Of a DNA stretch of 64,000 nt, positions 16,691-25,213 are shown piece after piece. How positions within the stretch are numbered: the first letter of the stretch is position 1; each line of letters starts with the position of its first letter. The DNA lies in NCBI RefSeq assembly GCF_004346225.1, contig NZ_SMAJ01000009.1:1-64000 (forward strand), in the 5' to 3' direction. The stretch comes from Paralcaligenes ureilyticus (GTDB lineage: Bacteria > Pseudomonadota > Gammaproteobacteria > Burkholderiales > Burkholderiaceae_B). The notes beneath the pieces were generated by a model. It was given only the letters and a program-made list of their open reading frames with translations. It was not told the DNA's origin and searched no databases. A program made the translations under genes and the position numbers.

Positions 16691-18085
16691 ATGGTCGATG
16701 TGTTGGTGATAGGCGGCGGCAATGCGGCCCTGTGCGCGGCGCTCATGGCGCGCGAGGCCGGGGCCAGTGTGCTGTTGCTTGAATCGGCGCCGCGCGAGTG
16801 GCGCGGCGGCAATTCCCAACACACGCGAAATCTGCGCTGCATGCATGACGCGCCGCAAGATGTGCTGATCGATTCCTACCCGGAAGAAGAGTTTTGGCAG
16901 GACCTGTTGAAAGTGACCGGCGGACAGACCAACGAGGCGCTGGCGCGGCTGGTCATACGGGCATCATCGACCTGTCGAGGCTGGATGCAAAAGCATGGGG
17001 TGCGCTTCCAGCACTCCTTGTCGGGCACCCTGCATCTGGCGCATACCAATGCCTTTTTCATGGGCGGCGGCAAGGCGCTGCTCAATGCGTATTATCGCAG
17101 TGCAGAGAACCTGGGGGTGCAGATACGTTATGACGCGACGGTGGAATCGCTTGAGCTTGACGGCGATCGTTTCGTGGCGGCGCGAGTGGGCCAAGAGCGG
17201 ATCGAAGCCCGGGCCTGTGTGGTGGCTTGTGGCGGATTCGAATCGAATCGCCAATGGCTGCGCGAGGCCTGGGGCCAGGTCAATGGCGAGTGGGTGGCCG
17301 ACAATTTCCTGATACGCGGCACGCGCTTCAATATGGGCGTCTTGCTTAAAGACCTGCTCGATGCCGGGGCCGATTCGATCGGCGACCCCACGCAGTCCCA
17401 TTCCGTGGCCATCGATGCCCGCGCGCCTTTATACGACGGCGGCATTTGCACGCGTATCGATTGCGTCTCGCTGGGGGTCGTCGTCAATAAACAGGCGCAG
17501 CGCTTCTACGATGAAGGCGAAGATTTCTGGCCGAAGCGCTATGCGATCTGGGGGCGGCTGGTGGCGCATCAGCCCAATCAGATTGCCTATTCGATTATCG
17601 ACGCCAAGGCGGTTGGCCGTTTCATGCCCCCGGTCTTTCCCGGCATCGTCGCCAATACGCTGCCCGAGCTGGTCCGGCAGTTGGACTTGCCGGAGAAGGA
17701 ATTCCTGGCGACGATCGAGTCCTATAACAAGGCCTGCCGCGTCGGGACTTTCGACCACGAGGTGCTCGACGACTGTCATACCGAAGGCATTGCGCCGGTC
17801 AAGACCCATTGGGCGCGCCCCATCGATACAGCGCCTTTTTACGCCTATGCGCTCAGGCCGGGCATTACCTTTACCTATCTGGGCGTCAAGGTCGACGATC
17901 GCGCCCGGGTGCATTTTGCGGGGAAACCGAGCGCCAACCTGTTCGCCGCGGGCGAGGTCATGGCCGGCAATGTACTGGGCAAGGGCTATACGGCGGGCGT
18001 GGGCATGTCGATCGGGACGGCCTTTGGCCGGATTGCCGGTGCCCAAGCCGCCCTGGCCGCACACTCTTCCGCCGTTTTCGCTTAA
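16691..18085 (+). CDS. tcuA: FAD-dependent tricarballylate dehydrogenase
   Basis: This 464-residue flavoprotein has an N-terminal dinucleotide motif ([20 protein letters not shown]) and the TcuA-typical [20 protein letters not shown]. The C-terminal [17 protein letters not shown] and [20 protein letters not shown] match the fumarate-reductase/succinate-dehydrogenase flavoprotein superfamily. TcuA oxidises tricarballylate to cis-aconitate. An in-frame TTG exists at 16670, but ATG 16691 has a GGAACGGGA Shine-Dalgarno-like stretch and gives the standard N-terminus. Electrons pass to TcuB, encoded 12 bases downstream. Confidence 0.93.
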   Translation: MVDVLVIGGGNAALCAALMAREAGASVLLLESAPREWRGGNSQHTRNLRCMHDAPQDVLIDSYPEEEFWQDLLKVTGGQTNEALARLVIRASSTCRGWMQKHGVRFQHSLSGTLHLAHTNAFFMGGGKALLNAYYRSAENLGVQIRYDATVESLELDGDRFVAARVGQERIEARACVVACGGFESNRQWLREAWGQVNGEWVADNFLIRGTRFNMGVLLKDLLDAGADSIGDPTQSHSVAIDARAPLYDGGICTRIDCVSLGVVVNKQAQRFYDEGEDFWPKRYAIWGRLVAHQPNQIAYSIIDAKAVGRFMPPVFPGIVANTLPELVRQLDLPEKEFLATIESYNKACRVGTFDHEVLDDCHTEGIAPVKTHWARPIDTAPFYAYALRPGITFTYLGVKVDDRARVHFAGKPSANLFAAGEVMAGNVLGKGYTAGVGMSIGTAFGRIAGAQAALAAHSSAVFA

Positions 18086-18096
18086 CCGGGCCGATC

Positions 18097-19263
18097 ATGC
18101 AAACATTACAGAACCTGACGAGTGAAGCCCAGGCCTGGCAACCCATCGACCTGACTCGCAACGAGGAAGAGGTTTCTCGCGTCATGCAGATTTGCAATGC
18201 CTGCCGGTATTGCGAGGGCTTTTGCGCAGTTTTTCCGGCCATGACGCGGCGCCTGGATTTTACCAAGGCCGATGTGAATTATCTGGCCAATCTGTGCCAT
18301 AACTGCGGTGCTTGCCTGCACTCGTGCCAGTATGCACCGCCGCACGAGTTCGGCGTCAACGTGCCAAAGGCCCTGGCCCAGGTTCGGCTCGATACTTATA
18401 CGGAGTACGCCTGGCCTCGCTCCGTAGGGGCGTTATACAAGCGTGCCGGCGTCACCTTGGTGGTGGCGTCCGCCCTGGGCCTGGCCCTGTTCCTGGTGTT
18501 GGCGATGGCCATGACCGGCTCGTTGTTTCACGCGCCGATGGCGGGAAATTTCTACGCCATTTTTCCGCATAATCTGCTGGCGACGATGTTTGGCCTGGTC
18601 TTTCTTTTTGCCGTGGTGTCGCTGGGGCTGGGCGTGCGGCGATTCTGGCGCGACGTGTCGCCGGCCGAGGCGTTGCAAACCGGCCAGGGCGCAGCCCTTG
18701 CCGAGGCCGCAGGCGACGCCCTGAGTCTTAAGTACTTGGACGGCGGGCACGGCGAGGGTTGCAATGACGAAGACGATCGCTATTCGCTCGCGCGGCGGCG
18801 ATTTCATCATTTGACGTTTTACGGTTTTTTGCTGTGCTTCGCCGCCACAAGTGTCGCGACGGTGTATCATTTTTTTCTTGGCTGGCCGGCGCCTTACCCG
18901 TACCTGAGCGCGCCCGTGGCGTTGGGTACAGCGGGCGGGGTCGGCTTGTTGATCGGGCCCGCCGGACTGCTGTGGTTGAATTTACGCCGGCATCCCTTGC
19001 AGGGCGATGCGGCCCAGAAACCCATGGATCGGGGTTTTATCGTGCTGCTGTTTTGGGTGAGCCTGACCGGCCTGTTGTTGCTGGTCTTGCGCGACACCTC
19101 GGCCATGGCCTTGTTGCTGGCGGTACATCTGGCGGCAGTCATGGCGTTTTTCCTGACCATGCCTTACGGCAAATTTGCGCATGGCGTGTTTCGTTGTGCA
19201 GCTTTGTTGAAAAATTCAATTGAAAAAAGACTACCCGGCCATCTTCGGCTGGGCTCGGATTAA
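18097..19263 (+). CDS. tcuB: Tricarballylate utilisation iron-sulfur membrane protein
   Basis: This 388-residue protein has two four-cysteine clusters, C33-x2-C36-x2-C39-x3-C43 and C67-x2-C70-x2-C73-x3-C77. These bind two [4Fe-4S] centres. The remaining part has about six membrane helices with histidines suitable for heme ([30 protein letters not shown]). TcuB reoxidises the flavin of TcuA and passes electrons to the quinone pool. The start at 18097 follows the tcuA stop closely and gives the family N-terminus ([20 protein letters not shown]). Confidence 0.93.
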   Translation: MQTLQNLTSEAQAWQPIDLTRNEEEVSRVMQICNACRYCEGFCAVFPAMTRRLDFTKADVNYLANLCHNCGACLHSCQYAPPHEFGVNVPKALAQVRLDTYTEYAWPRSVGALYKRAGVTLVVASALGLALFLVLAMAMTGSLFHAPMAGNFYAIFPHNLLATMFGLVFLFAVVSLGLGVRRFWRDVSPAEALQTGQGAALAEAAGDALSLKYLDGGHGEGCNDEDDRYSLARRRFHHLTFYGFLLCFAATSVATVYHFFLGWPAPYPYLSAPVALGTAGGVGLLIGPAGLLWLNLRRHPLQGDAAQKPMDRGFIVLLFWVSLTGLLLLVLRDTSAMALLLAVHLAAVMAFFLTMPYGKFAHGVFRCAALLKNSIEKRLPGHLRLGSD

Positions 19264-19282
19264 CTTGAAAGGAACGGAGACG

Positions 19283-20254
19283 ATGAAAGCAATATCTTTG
19301 ATAAAGACGGGCGCGGTCGCCCTTGCGGCCTGCGCATTCTGCGCGTCGGCCTATGCAAAATGGCCTGAGAAGGCGATCACGCTGGTGGTGCCCTTTAGTC
19401 CGGGCGGTACGACCGATATGGTGGGGCGGCCGCTGGCCCAACTGCTGAGCAAAGAACTGGGTCAGCCTGTGATTGTGGACAACCGCGCCGGAGCGGGCGG
19501 AACGTTGGGAGCAGGTTACGCGGCGCGAGCTCATCCCGATGGCTACACCATTTTTCTCGCGACGATCGCCCATACGATCGCGCCCGCCATCTATCAGCAT
19601 CTGCCCTATAACTTCGAAAAGGACTTCGAGCCGATCACGGTCGTCGCATCGGTGCCTAATGTTCTTATCGTCAACAAGAAGCTGCCGGTCAATTCGACGC
19701 AGGAGCTGATCGACTATGCCAAGAAGCATCCCGGGCAGATTAATTTTGGATCCGCAGGCATAGGCAGCACTGAGGATTTGGCCGGGGAAATGTTCAAATC
19801 CATGACCAAGACCGATATGGTTCACGTTCCCTATAAGGGGGGCGCTCCCATGATGGCAGACCTGATTTCGGGTCAGATTCAAATGGCGATCGAGACCAGC
19901 GGCTCGGCAGGGGCACAGATCAAGGCCGGCACAGTCAAGGCACTGGCGGTCAGCACGGCCAAGCAATCCAAATATTTCCCCACCTTGCCGACTATCGCCG
20001 CCTCGGGCGTGCCCGGCTATGATTTCCAGACCTGGTATGGGATATTGGTGCCGACCGGTACTCCGGTAGAGATTCGCGATACGATTTACAAGGACACCGT
20101 GGAGGCCTTGAAAGACCCCAAACTGGCTCAGGTCTTCAATACCTTGGGGGCTGATCCGGGAGGCATGACGCCCGCCGAATTCAAAACCTATATTGCCGAT
20201 CAAACCAAAAAATGGGGCGAAGTCGCCCAGACCGTGGGCATGAAGAAGAACTGA
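19283..20254 (+). CDS. Bug-family (TctC-like) periplasmic binding protein
   Basis: This 323-residue protein has a Sec signal (LIKTGAVALAACAFCASAYA) and the tripartite tricarboxylate receptor hallmarks WPEKAITLVVPFSPGGTTDM, VDNRAGAGGTLGAGYAARA and HVPYKGGAPMMADLISGQI. It lies 19 bases after tcuB, where enteric tcu operons instead carry the MFS carrier tcuC, so it probably presents tricarballylate or citrate-like acids. The membrane partners TctA/TctB are not in the window, as is usual for orphan Bug proteins of the Alcaligenaceae. GGAACGGAG precedes the start, and a strong terminator follows. Confidence 0.92.
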   Translation: MKAISLIKTGAVALAACAFCASAYAKWPEKAITLVVPFSPGGTTDMVGRPLAQLLSKELGQPVIVDNRAGAGGTLGAGYAARAHPDGYTIFLATIAHTIAPAIYQHLPYNFEKDFEPITVVASVPNVLIVNKKLPVNSTQELIDYAKKHPGQINFGSAGIGSTEDLAGEMFKSMTKTDMVHVPYKGGAPMMADLISGQIQMAIETSGSAGAQIKAGTVKALAVSTAKQSKYFPTLPTIAASGVPGYDFQTWYGILVPTGTPVEIRDTIYKDTVEALKDPKLAQVFNTLGADPGGMTPAEFKTYIADQTKKWGEVAQTVGMKKN

Positions 20255-20271
20255 CTCATTGTGTATGGAGA

Positions 20272-20310
20272 CGCGGCCGGCTCGTTGACGAGCCGGCCGC
20301 GTTTCTTTCT
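20272..20310 (+). terminator. Rho-independent terminator of the tcu operon
   Basis: A perfect 13-bp GC-rich stem (20272-20284 with 20289-20301) closes a TTGA tetraloop and is followed by TTTCTTTCT. It lies 18 bases after the Bug gene stop. The end overlaps the TAG stop codon of the convergent DinB-fold gene. Confidence 0.92.
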
Positions 20311-20839
20311 ATACGGCCGACGCAGCCGGGCCGTGTTGCCGCAGAAAATAGATCATATCGAGCTCCGGGCAGGCGTGATGCAAGCCGGTCAGTGCCGCGC
20401 TGATCTGCCCGCGATGATGGGTGGCGTGGTTGAATACGTGGGCGATGGTTCCCATCCACGGAGCAGCGGATTTTTCTCCGGCTGTGGAGGTATAGTGCAA
20501 AGAGCCCGCCATGCTTTGGGCAGAGGCGGATTCAATCAGCGTTTGCCAAAGCAGGTGCCGGCCGGCCAGTTGTTCGGCCAGCGCTTCGCGGTCGGCTTCG
20601 ATTTCCTGCGCCAGGCTGGTGAATTTTTCCGGCTTGCCTATGAATCTGCCCAGCCAGGTTCGGTCAGCCAGCAAAAGATGATTCAGAGTGCCGTGGATGG
20701 AGTTGAAAAACAGCCCGGCGGGTGCGTGGTAATCGGCGTCTGTGACCTGTGACACGTGTTCGAGCAGCCGTTTATTTGCCCAGCCGTGATAGGCGGCAAG
20801 TGTCAGAAGATGGGACCTGAGGCTTGGCATGTCGGTCAT
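20309..20839 (-). CDS. DinB-fold (DinB/YfiT-like) damage-inducible family protein
   Basis: This 176-residue four-helix-bundle protein is unrelated to DNA polymerase IV despite the shared name. It carries the metal-binding histidines of the fold: AAYHGWANKRLLEHV at the start, IHGTLNHLLLADRTWLGRF in the middle, and IAHVFNHATHHRGQISAALT near the C-terminus. Start ATG 20839 is preferred over 20866 because AGAGGAA lies upstream of it. Members act as thiol-dependent or metal-dependent enzymes or have unknown roles, and the substrate is unknown here. Confidence 0.88.
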   Translation of the reverse strand: MTDMPSLRSHLLTLAAYHGWANKRLLEHVSQVTDADYHAPAGLFFNSIHGTLNHLLLADRTWLGRFIGKPEKFTSLAQEIEADREALAEQLAGRHLLWQTLIESASAQSMAGSLHYTSTAGEKSAAPWMGTIAHVFNHATHHRGQISAALTGLHHACPELDMIYFLRQHGPAASAV

Positions 20840-20949
20840 GATGAGTCGGTTCCTCTTTGGCTGCATTGATCGGAGTCCGTATCAACGGACTTGCCTCGCT
20901 TCAGTATAAGCTGGCCGGGAATGCTGCCACCATTCCCGGATGTTGTCGT

Positions 20950-21873
20950 TTACGCGGGCATGACGCGTTCCAGGAATGCCGCCATGGCGTATTCAACGGT
21001 CGTCGCGCCGAGCGAGTCGTGCACGGCGGGCGAATTCGCCGGATAGAAATGTGTAGCGCCGCTTACTTTCACATGTTCGCAATGCAGGCCATGCGCCCTG
21101 AAACGGGCCACCATGTCCGGCGTGTGGCGGGCAACATAGTCGAGATCGTTTTCCGCGCTGATCAGGAGCAGCGGCGGGAAACTCTGGCTCGAGGCTGTGT
21201 GTTGTTCAATGTCTTGTGCATCCATGTATCCGGACAAGGCGATGACGGCCGCAACGGGCTCCTTCTCGCCCAAGGCAACATTCAAGGCGGTTCTGGCGCC
21301 GGCGGAAAATCCGCCGATGGCCAGTCTTTGCGGATCGATGCCCCATTCGGCGGACTGGGCCTTTATATACCGCAGGGCCAGGGCCATATCGTCGCTGGCC
21401 GCCTCGACGCCTCGCCACAGCAGGTCGTCGCTTGCTTTGGGCAGCCCCATGATTTTGCGCACCACATCCACTCTGGACCGCGGGAAACTCTTCGGACTGA
21501 ATGTCACTGGGGTGTTGCCGGGCTGCGGGTCTTCCGGCACCAGGCGGTAATCGATGGAGCAGGCGACATAGCCGCGCCGCGCAAACTCGTGGCAATACCA
21601 GGCAACGGAATTGTTTCGCCGCGGCTCGTCTCCGTATGCGTCGTCCTCTTTCGAGCCGCGATGAAAGGCGCCGCCAAAGGCCATCACGAGCGCGGGCCGG
21701 TCGTGGGCAGGGGTGTTTAGCACGGGTTGATATAGATCGAGCTTCAGCTCTCGCAGGGCCGTTCCGCGATCAATGCCCGCGCCGACCACGCCCGTGCCAT
21801 ACACAATGTCTCTGCGGACTTGGACCTGATAGGGCTTCGATGGGTTCGATGCGCCCGGCGGGGTTGTGTTCAA
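20950..21873 (-). CDS. Alpha/beta hydrolase (esterase/carboxylesterase-like)
   Basis: This serine hydrolase of about 307 residues contains the oxyanion-hole-like VMAFGGAFHRGSK, the nucleophile elbow GGFSAGART, a candidate acid in SAENDLDYV, and the histidine in SGATHFYP. It resembles the BD-FAE/lipase 3 group. The start is uncertain: TTG 21873 has AAGGA seven bases upstream, overlapping the stop of the preceding Bug gene, whereas ATG 21918 would overlap that gene by 35 bases. I chose TTG. It is co-transcribed with the Bug protein, suggesting hydrolysis of an imported ester or lactone. Confidence 0.8.
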   Translation of the reverse strand: MNTTPPGASNPSKPYQVQVRRDIVYGTGVVGAGIDRGTALRELKLDLYQPVLNTPAHDRPALVMAFGGAFHRGSKEDDAYGDEPRRNNSVAWYCHEFARRGYVACSIDYRLVPEDPQPGNTPVTFSPKSFPRSRVDVVRKIMGLPKASDDLLWRGVEAASDDMALALRYIKAQSAEWGIDPQRLAIGGFSAGARTALNVALGEKEPVAAVIALSGYMDAQDIEQHTASSQSFPPLLLISAENDLDYVARHTPDMVARFRAHGLHCEHVKVSGATHFYPANSPAVHDSLGATTVEYAMAAFLERVMPA

Positions 21874-21883
21874 GACAAAATCC

Positions 21884-22861
21884 TTAGTTGTTGATGGTGA
21901 TGCCCGCATCGCGAACAATTTTTCCCCATACCTGCACGTCGTTGTTGAATATGGTTTGCCATTGGTGGGCCGTGGTGGGAGGGGATATGGGGATGGAGCC
22001 GTTTCGGATGATCATCTGGCGCATATCGGGCATGGCGAAGATTTTATTCACGGCGGTGTTGAGGGTTTCGACGACCGCCGGCGGCATGCCCGCCGGCCCA
22101 AACATACCGAACCAGCCCACGGCGTCAAAGGGCACGCCGGCCTGGCTCAGGGTCGGCAGATTGGGCAGTTCGGGCGAGCGAACCGGGCCGGTGATGGCCA
22201 GCGCCTTCACTCGTCCACTTTTAATCAGGGGCGTCATGGAGACCACATCCAGTATGCCGACCGTGACTCTTCCAGACAGGACTGCGGGCAGGGCCCCGCT
22301 TGAACCCTTGAACGGGATCTGCGTCATTTTGATATGGGCCAGTTGCTGAATTTTTTCCCCATTCAAATTGGATGGGGATCCGACGCCGAACGTGGCGTAG
22401 GTCACATCCGAGTCCTTTTTCCTGGCGGCGGCGATCAGGTCGGCCATGGTGTTGAGCGGCGAATCGGCCCGTGTGACAACGACCAGCGGCACCGTTGCAA
22501 TTTGCGTAATGGCGGTGAAATCCTTGACAGGATTAAAGCTTAGGGTCTTGAACAATGCCGGGCCAATGGCAAAAGGGGCCGCCGTCAGCATCAAGGTATA
22601 GCCGTCGGGTTTAGCGTGGGCCACAACGGCCGCGCCAATATTCCCGCTGGCGCCGCTGCGATTTTCCACAATAACCGCTTGCTTCAACTCGGTCGTCAGC
22701 TTCTGAGCCAGTGTGCGCGCAGCAATATCGGTTCCACCGCCGGGCGGAAACGGAACGACCAGCTTGATGGGTTTGTCGGGATAGTTTCCGGCATAGGAGG
22801 CCGATGTGATGGCGGCCATGGCGAGTGCGATGCCGAACGATAATTTTCTGATCCGATTCAT
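21884..22861 (-). CDS. Bug-family (TctC-like) periplasmic binding protein
   Basis: This 325-residue protein has a Sec signal (KLSFGIALAMAAITSASYA) and mature motifs YPDKPIKLVVPFPPGGGTDI, VENRSGASGNIGAAVVAHAK and IPFKGSSGALPAVLSGRV. ATG 22861 is preceded by AAGGACGAGA and gives the family length; the frame runs further upstream but would add a hydrophobic tail. It lies upstream of the hydrolase in one operon and divergent from a LysR gene that likely controls both. The ligand is unknown. Confidence 0.92.
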   Translation of the reverse strand: MNRIRKLSFGIALAMAAITSASYAGNYPDKPIKLVVPFPPGGGTDIAARTLAQKLTTELKQAVIVENRSGASGNIGAAVVAHAKPDGYTLMLTAAPFAIGPALFKTLSFNPVKDFTAITQIATVPLVVVTRADSPLNTMADLIAAARKKDSDVTYATFGVGSPSNLNGEKIQQLAHIKMTQIPFKGSSGALPAVLSGRVTVGILDVVSMTPLIKSGRVKALAITGPVRSPELPNLPTLSQAGVPFDAVGWFGMFGPAGMPPAVVETLNTAVNKIFAMPDMRQMIIRNGSIPISPPTTAHQWQTIFNNDVQVWGKIVRDAGITINN

Positions 22862-22902
22862 TGTCTCGTCCTTGTAAGGGTGGATTCGGCAATAATGAAC
22901 TT

Positions 22903-22940
22903 GTTCTGTATAAAGATATAGAGGTAAAAAGCTATAGAAC
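22903..22940. promoter_or_regulatory. Candidate LysR operator in the bug/lysR divergent region
   Basis: GTTCTGTA (22903-22910) and the reverse complement of CTATAGAAC (22932-22940) form an imperfect inverted repeat in the short AT-rich spacer between the divergent starts at 22861 and 22955. Its position suits a shared LysR-type binding region. There is no further evidence. Confidence 0.35.
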
Positions 22941-22954
22941 CATAAAGGAATCAT

Positions 22955-23890
22955 ATGAATTCTGATCCGCGTCAAATGGCTTTAAGGCTGCGTCGGCTGA
23001 AGTTGCGGCACTTCGAGGTGTTGCTGGCGGTCGCCGAACACGGCAGCCTGACCGCGGCGGCGGCCGCATTGGGAAGCAGCCAGCCCGCCGTATCGCAGCA
23101 ATTGGCGGAGACGGAGGACGCGCTGGGATTTGCTTTGTTTTTCCGAGGCCGGCAGATCAAGCCCACGCCCTATCTGCCTGCGGTTCTTAGATATGTGCGC
23201 CGTGTGATCAACAATTCGCACCATTTGCAAAACGAGCTTGAAACGCTTGCCCTCGGAGGGCGAAGCATCGTGCGCGTCGGGACGATGCTGGTCACGGGAA
23301 CGGAATTGCTGCCCAATGCCATTATTGGTTTGAGGCAACAGTCCGAGTTGATCCAGCTTGAAGTGGTCGAAGATATTGCATCCGGGTTGTGGTCCCGCTT
23401 TGAACGACAGGAGATTGATCTGATCGTCGGGAGGCTGGATGAACGGGCTTTTACGGGCGCGGTGCTCGTGGAGGCCTTGTATCAGGATCCGCATTGTGTC
23501 GTGGTCGGTCGGCAACATCCTTTATTGAAAAAGAAACGCGTGGTTTGGCGCGACACCTTGAGCTATCCTTGGGTGCTGCCGCCGCGGCATACCGAGTTGC
23601 GCCGCGCGATCGACGCCACCTTCCTGGATCAGAGCCTCGATTTGCCGGTGCCATGGATTGAATCGGCTTCGTCGACTGTGAACTTGGTGCTTCTGGGGAA
23701 GACAGATTGCCTGAATGTCGTCTCCCGGAGCGCCGCGCGGCTGTACGCCAAACTCAATGCCTTTTCCGTTTTGCCGTTGGAATTGAAATACGATGTCGGC
23801 CCGATAGGTATGGCCTGGGCGGATGAAGAAGAGAGTCCGGCATTGGCGGCGGTGTTGGCAGCTGTGCGTCGGTCGGTTGATCTTGGTTGA
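22955..23890 (+). CDS. LysR-type regulator (divergent bug/hydrolase operon)
   Basis: This 311-residue protein has a winged helix-turn-helix (LKLRHFEVLLAVAEHGSLTA, SSQPAVSQQLAETEDALGFA) in residues 15-75. Its effector domain is of the GbpR/PcaQ-like subtype, with VRVGTMLVTGTELLPNAIIG and DLIVGRLDERAFTGAVLVEA. AAGGA precedes the ATG. By position it should control the divergent Bug-hydrolase operon in response to that operon's substrate. Confidence 0.9.
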   Translation: MNSDPRQMALRLRRLKLRHFEVLLAVAEHGSLTAAAAALGSSQPAVSQQLAETEDALGFALFFRGRQIKPTPYLPAVLRYVRRVINNSHHLQNELETLALGGRSIVRVGTMLVTGTELLPNAIIGLRQQSELIQLEVVEDIASGLWSRFERQEIDLIVGRLDERAFTGAVLVEALYQDPHCVVVGRQHPLLKKKRVVWRDTLSYPWVLPPRHTELRRAIDATFLDQSLDLPVPWIESASSTVNLVLLGKTDCLNVVSRSAARLYAKLNAFSVLPLELKYDVGPIGMAWADEEESPALAAVLAAVRRSVDLG

Positions 23891-24012
23891 AGGTTATCGG
23901 TTGTGCTTTGCGATGGGATATGTTGAGCTACTGCAATTTCGACCACAATCAATGATATGGCCTACGACCTCATGCGGTTTACACTAGGCGAGACCCATTG
24001 ATACACTGTGAT

Positions 24013-24099
24013 CGTGCGGGAGTTAGTGGTTGAAACGCCGGCCGATTAAAGTAACTCGCTCAAAGCCGGAGACTAGGTTCGAATCCTGGCCGCACACCA
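24013..24099 (+). ncRNA. tRNA-like cloverleaf with oversized anticodon loop
   Basis: The 87 bases fold as a full cloverleaf. The acceptor is 24013-24019 with 24090-24096: six pairs plus a C-A mismatch at the first pair. The D-arm GTT/AAC (24022-24024, 24034-24036) has a GG-containing 9-base loop. The anticodon stem CCGGC/GCCGG (24038-24042, 24065-24069) is perfect. The T-arm CTAGG/CCTGG (24073-24077, 24085-24089) has the canonical loop TTCGAAT, and CCA is encoded at 24097-24099. The anticodon loop is 22 bases instead of 7, the variable loop is only 3, and position 8 is G rather than T. It is therefore not an ordinary tRNA. It may be a disrupted tRNA at an integration site or a functional tRNA mimic. 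The next gene's ATG follows CCA directly. Confidence 0.55.
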
Positions 24100-24879
24100 A
24101 TGCCGACACCCGCCCTACAGCCGTTTTTAGATGCCACTGGCCGTATCGTTCACCACCTGAACGCTATTGTGGTGGGCCTCAGCGCGGTCGAAGCAGGCAA
24201 AGCTGTAAAGCCCGCAACGATGGACATCTCGTGGTCGCCACTCGACCCACGGACATCCAGCCGTCAAGCGCGGACTTTTGCACTTCGATCCACATTGGTG
24301 TTTCTCTCTGAGGAGCTCAATGCCTATCTGGACCACCTCACAGCCTTCCCAAGCGTAGGCAGGCCAGAGGACTGGGACTCCAAGAGCAAAGCAGATCGCT
24401 TGATGGCCGTCTGGCGACTGTTGAGACTAGAAGACGATTTCACCCTCATGGGAGTGACCCTTGTTGAACATTGGCGAAATCGGATTATTCACCGAAAGTC
24501 GAATGCACATCTCACGGACGCGCAGCGGAAGATGTTCGTTGACGCAGTAAAGGAGATTGGCGAAAACTACAAAAATCTTGATCCGAAGCGAACCCTTGAG
24601 AACTTTGAGAAGAATGCTCCGACCTTGAAGGATGTCTCATCACTGACAGCTATGGCTATCCGATACGTTAAGATGCTTGATGAGGCCGTCCCTGAGCCAA
24701 AGAGCGCAGATGAAGTAATCAATTGGCTATCTGCACTGAACCTGTCAGACGCATTGGATCGAGTCCGGCGCATCTCCTCTGCCAAAGGAAAAGAAGAAGT
24801 CGGGGTCTCCACATTTTTCCGAACTCACTGCCCAGAATTACTAGATGCTTATACCTACTACTGCACCAATAAGCTTTAA
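24100..24879 (+). CDS. Putative HEPN-type RNase, unknown family
   Basis: I recognise no named family for this 259-residue, soluble, mostly helical protein. Its notable motif is EHWRNRIIHR, giving R126-N127-x3-H131, the R-N-x3-H signature of HEPN ribonucleases. It is flanked by long helices (ADRLMAVWRLLRLEDDFTLM and AQRKMFVDAVKEIGENYKNL), as expected for a HEPN bundle. The C-terminal part has FFRTHCPELLDAYTYYC. ATG 24100 abuts the CCA of the tRNA-like element and has no visible Shine-Dalgarno, so the true start could be internal or leaderless. Base composition is visibly AT-richer than the neighbours. With the ATPase downstream it looks like a defence module or toxin; this is inference. Confidence 0.65.
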   Translation: MPTPALQPFLDATGRIVHHLNAIVVGLSAVEAGKAVKPATMDISWSPLDPRTSSRQARTFALRSTLVFLSEELNAYLDHLTAFPSVGRPEDWDSKSKADRLMAVWRLLRLEDDFTLMGVTLVEHWRNRIIHRKSNAHLTDAQRKMFVDAVKEIGENYKNLDPKRTLENFEKNAPTLKDVSSLTAMAIRYVKMLDEAVPEPKSADEVINWLSALNLSDALDRVRRISSAKGKEEVGVSTFFRTHCPELLDAYTYYCTNKL

Positions 24880-25213
24880 CTAGTCGACTAAGGACCCAAA
24901 GCGGAAGTTGGATGGCTTATCACCAACCACTGCCGACCAGCGCTTGCCGTCGCTCAAATCGTCGAACTCGCCGCCCAATAGCTGTCGTTCAACGCCCGAC
25001 ATGCCAAAGACTGGTCGCGCGAAGGCAACAATGGCCAAGAGCAACAGTGCGGGTTAGCCCTCCCTCCACGAGTTGAATCAAAAAGTGTGACTCTTCTTAG
25101 GGTTAACGTTAGCCCTTTGATAGTTACAGAATCACCCTGCCTGGTTACATTTAGGGAGCAAAACTTGGTGATGCCTGCACGTGACGGGCCCACTATTGAG
25201 GGAGCCTCTAAAC
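24880..25213. other. Intergenic gap inside the foreign island
   Basis: I see no gene in these 334 bases. The short sequence GTTAGCCCT appears twice (near 25054 and 25111), the second within GGGTTAACGTTAGCCC. TTGATA near 25123 might be a -35 element, but no good -10 follows at the right spacing. The gap may hold a separate promoter for the ATPase gene or remnants of a lost gene. Confidence 0.4.

Noticed and set aside
20309-20839. Second DNA polymerase IV because of the DinB name
   Set aside because: The protein is a small four-helix DinB/YfiT-fold protein; the polymerase is the gene at 28149.
24013-24099. Ordinary functional tRNA gene
   Set aside because: The anticodon loop is 22 bases, the variable loop 3, and position 8 is not T. 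No anticodon can be assigned, so I call it tRNA-like only.
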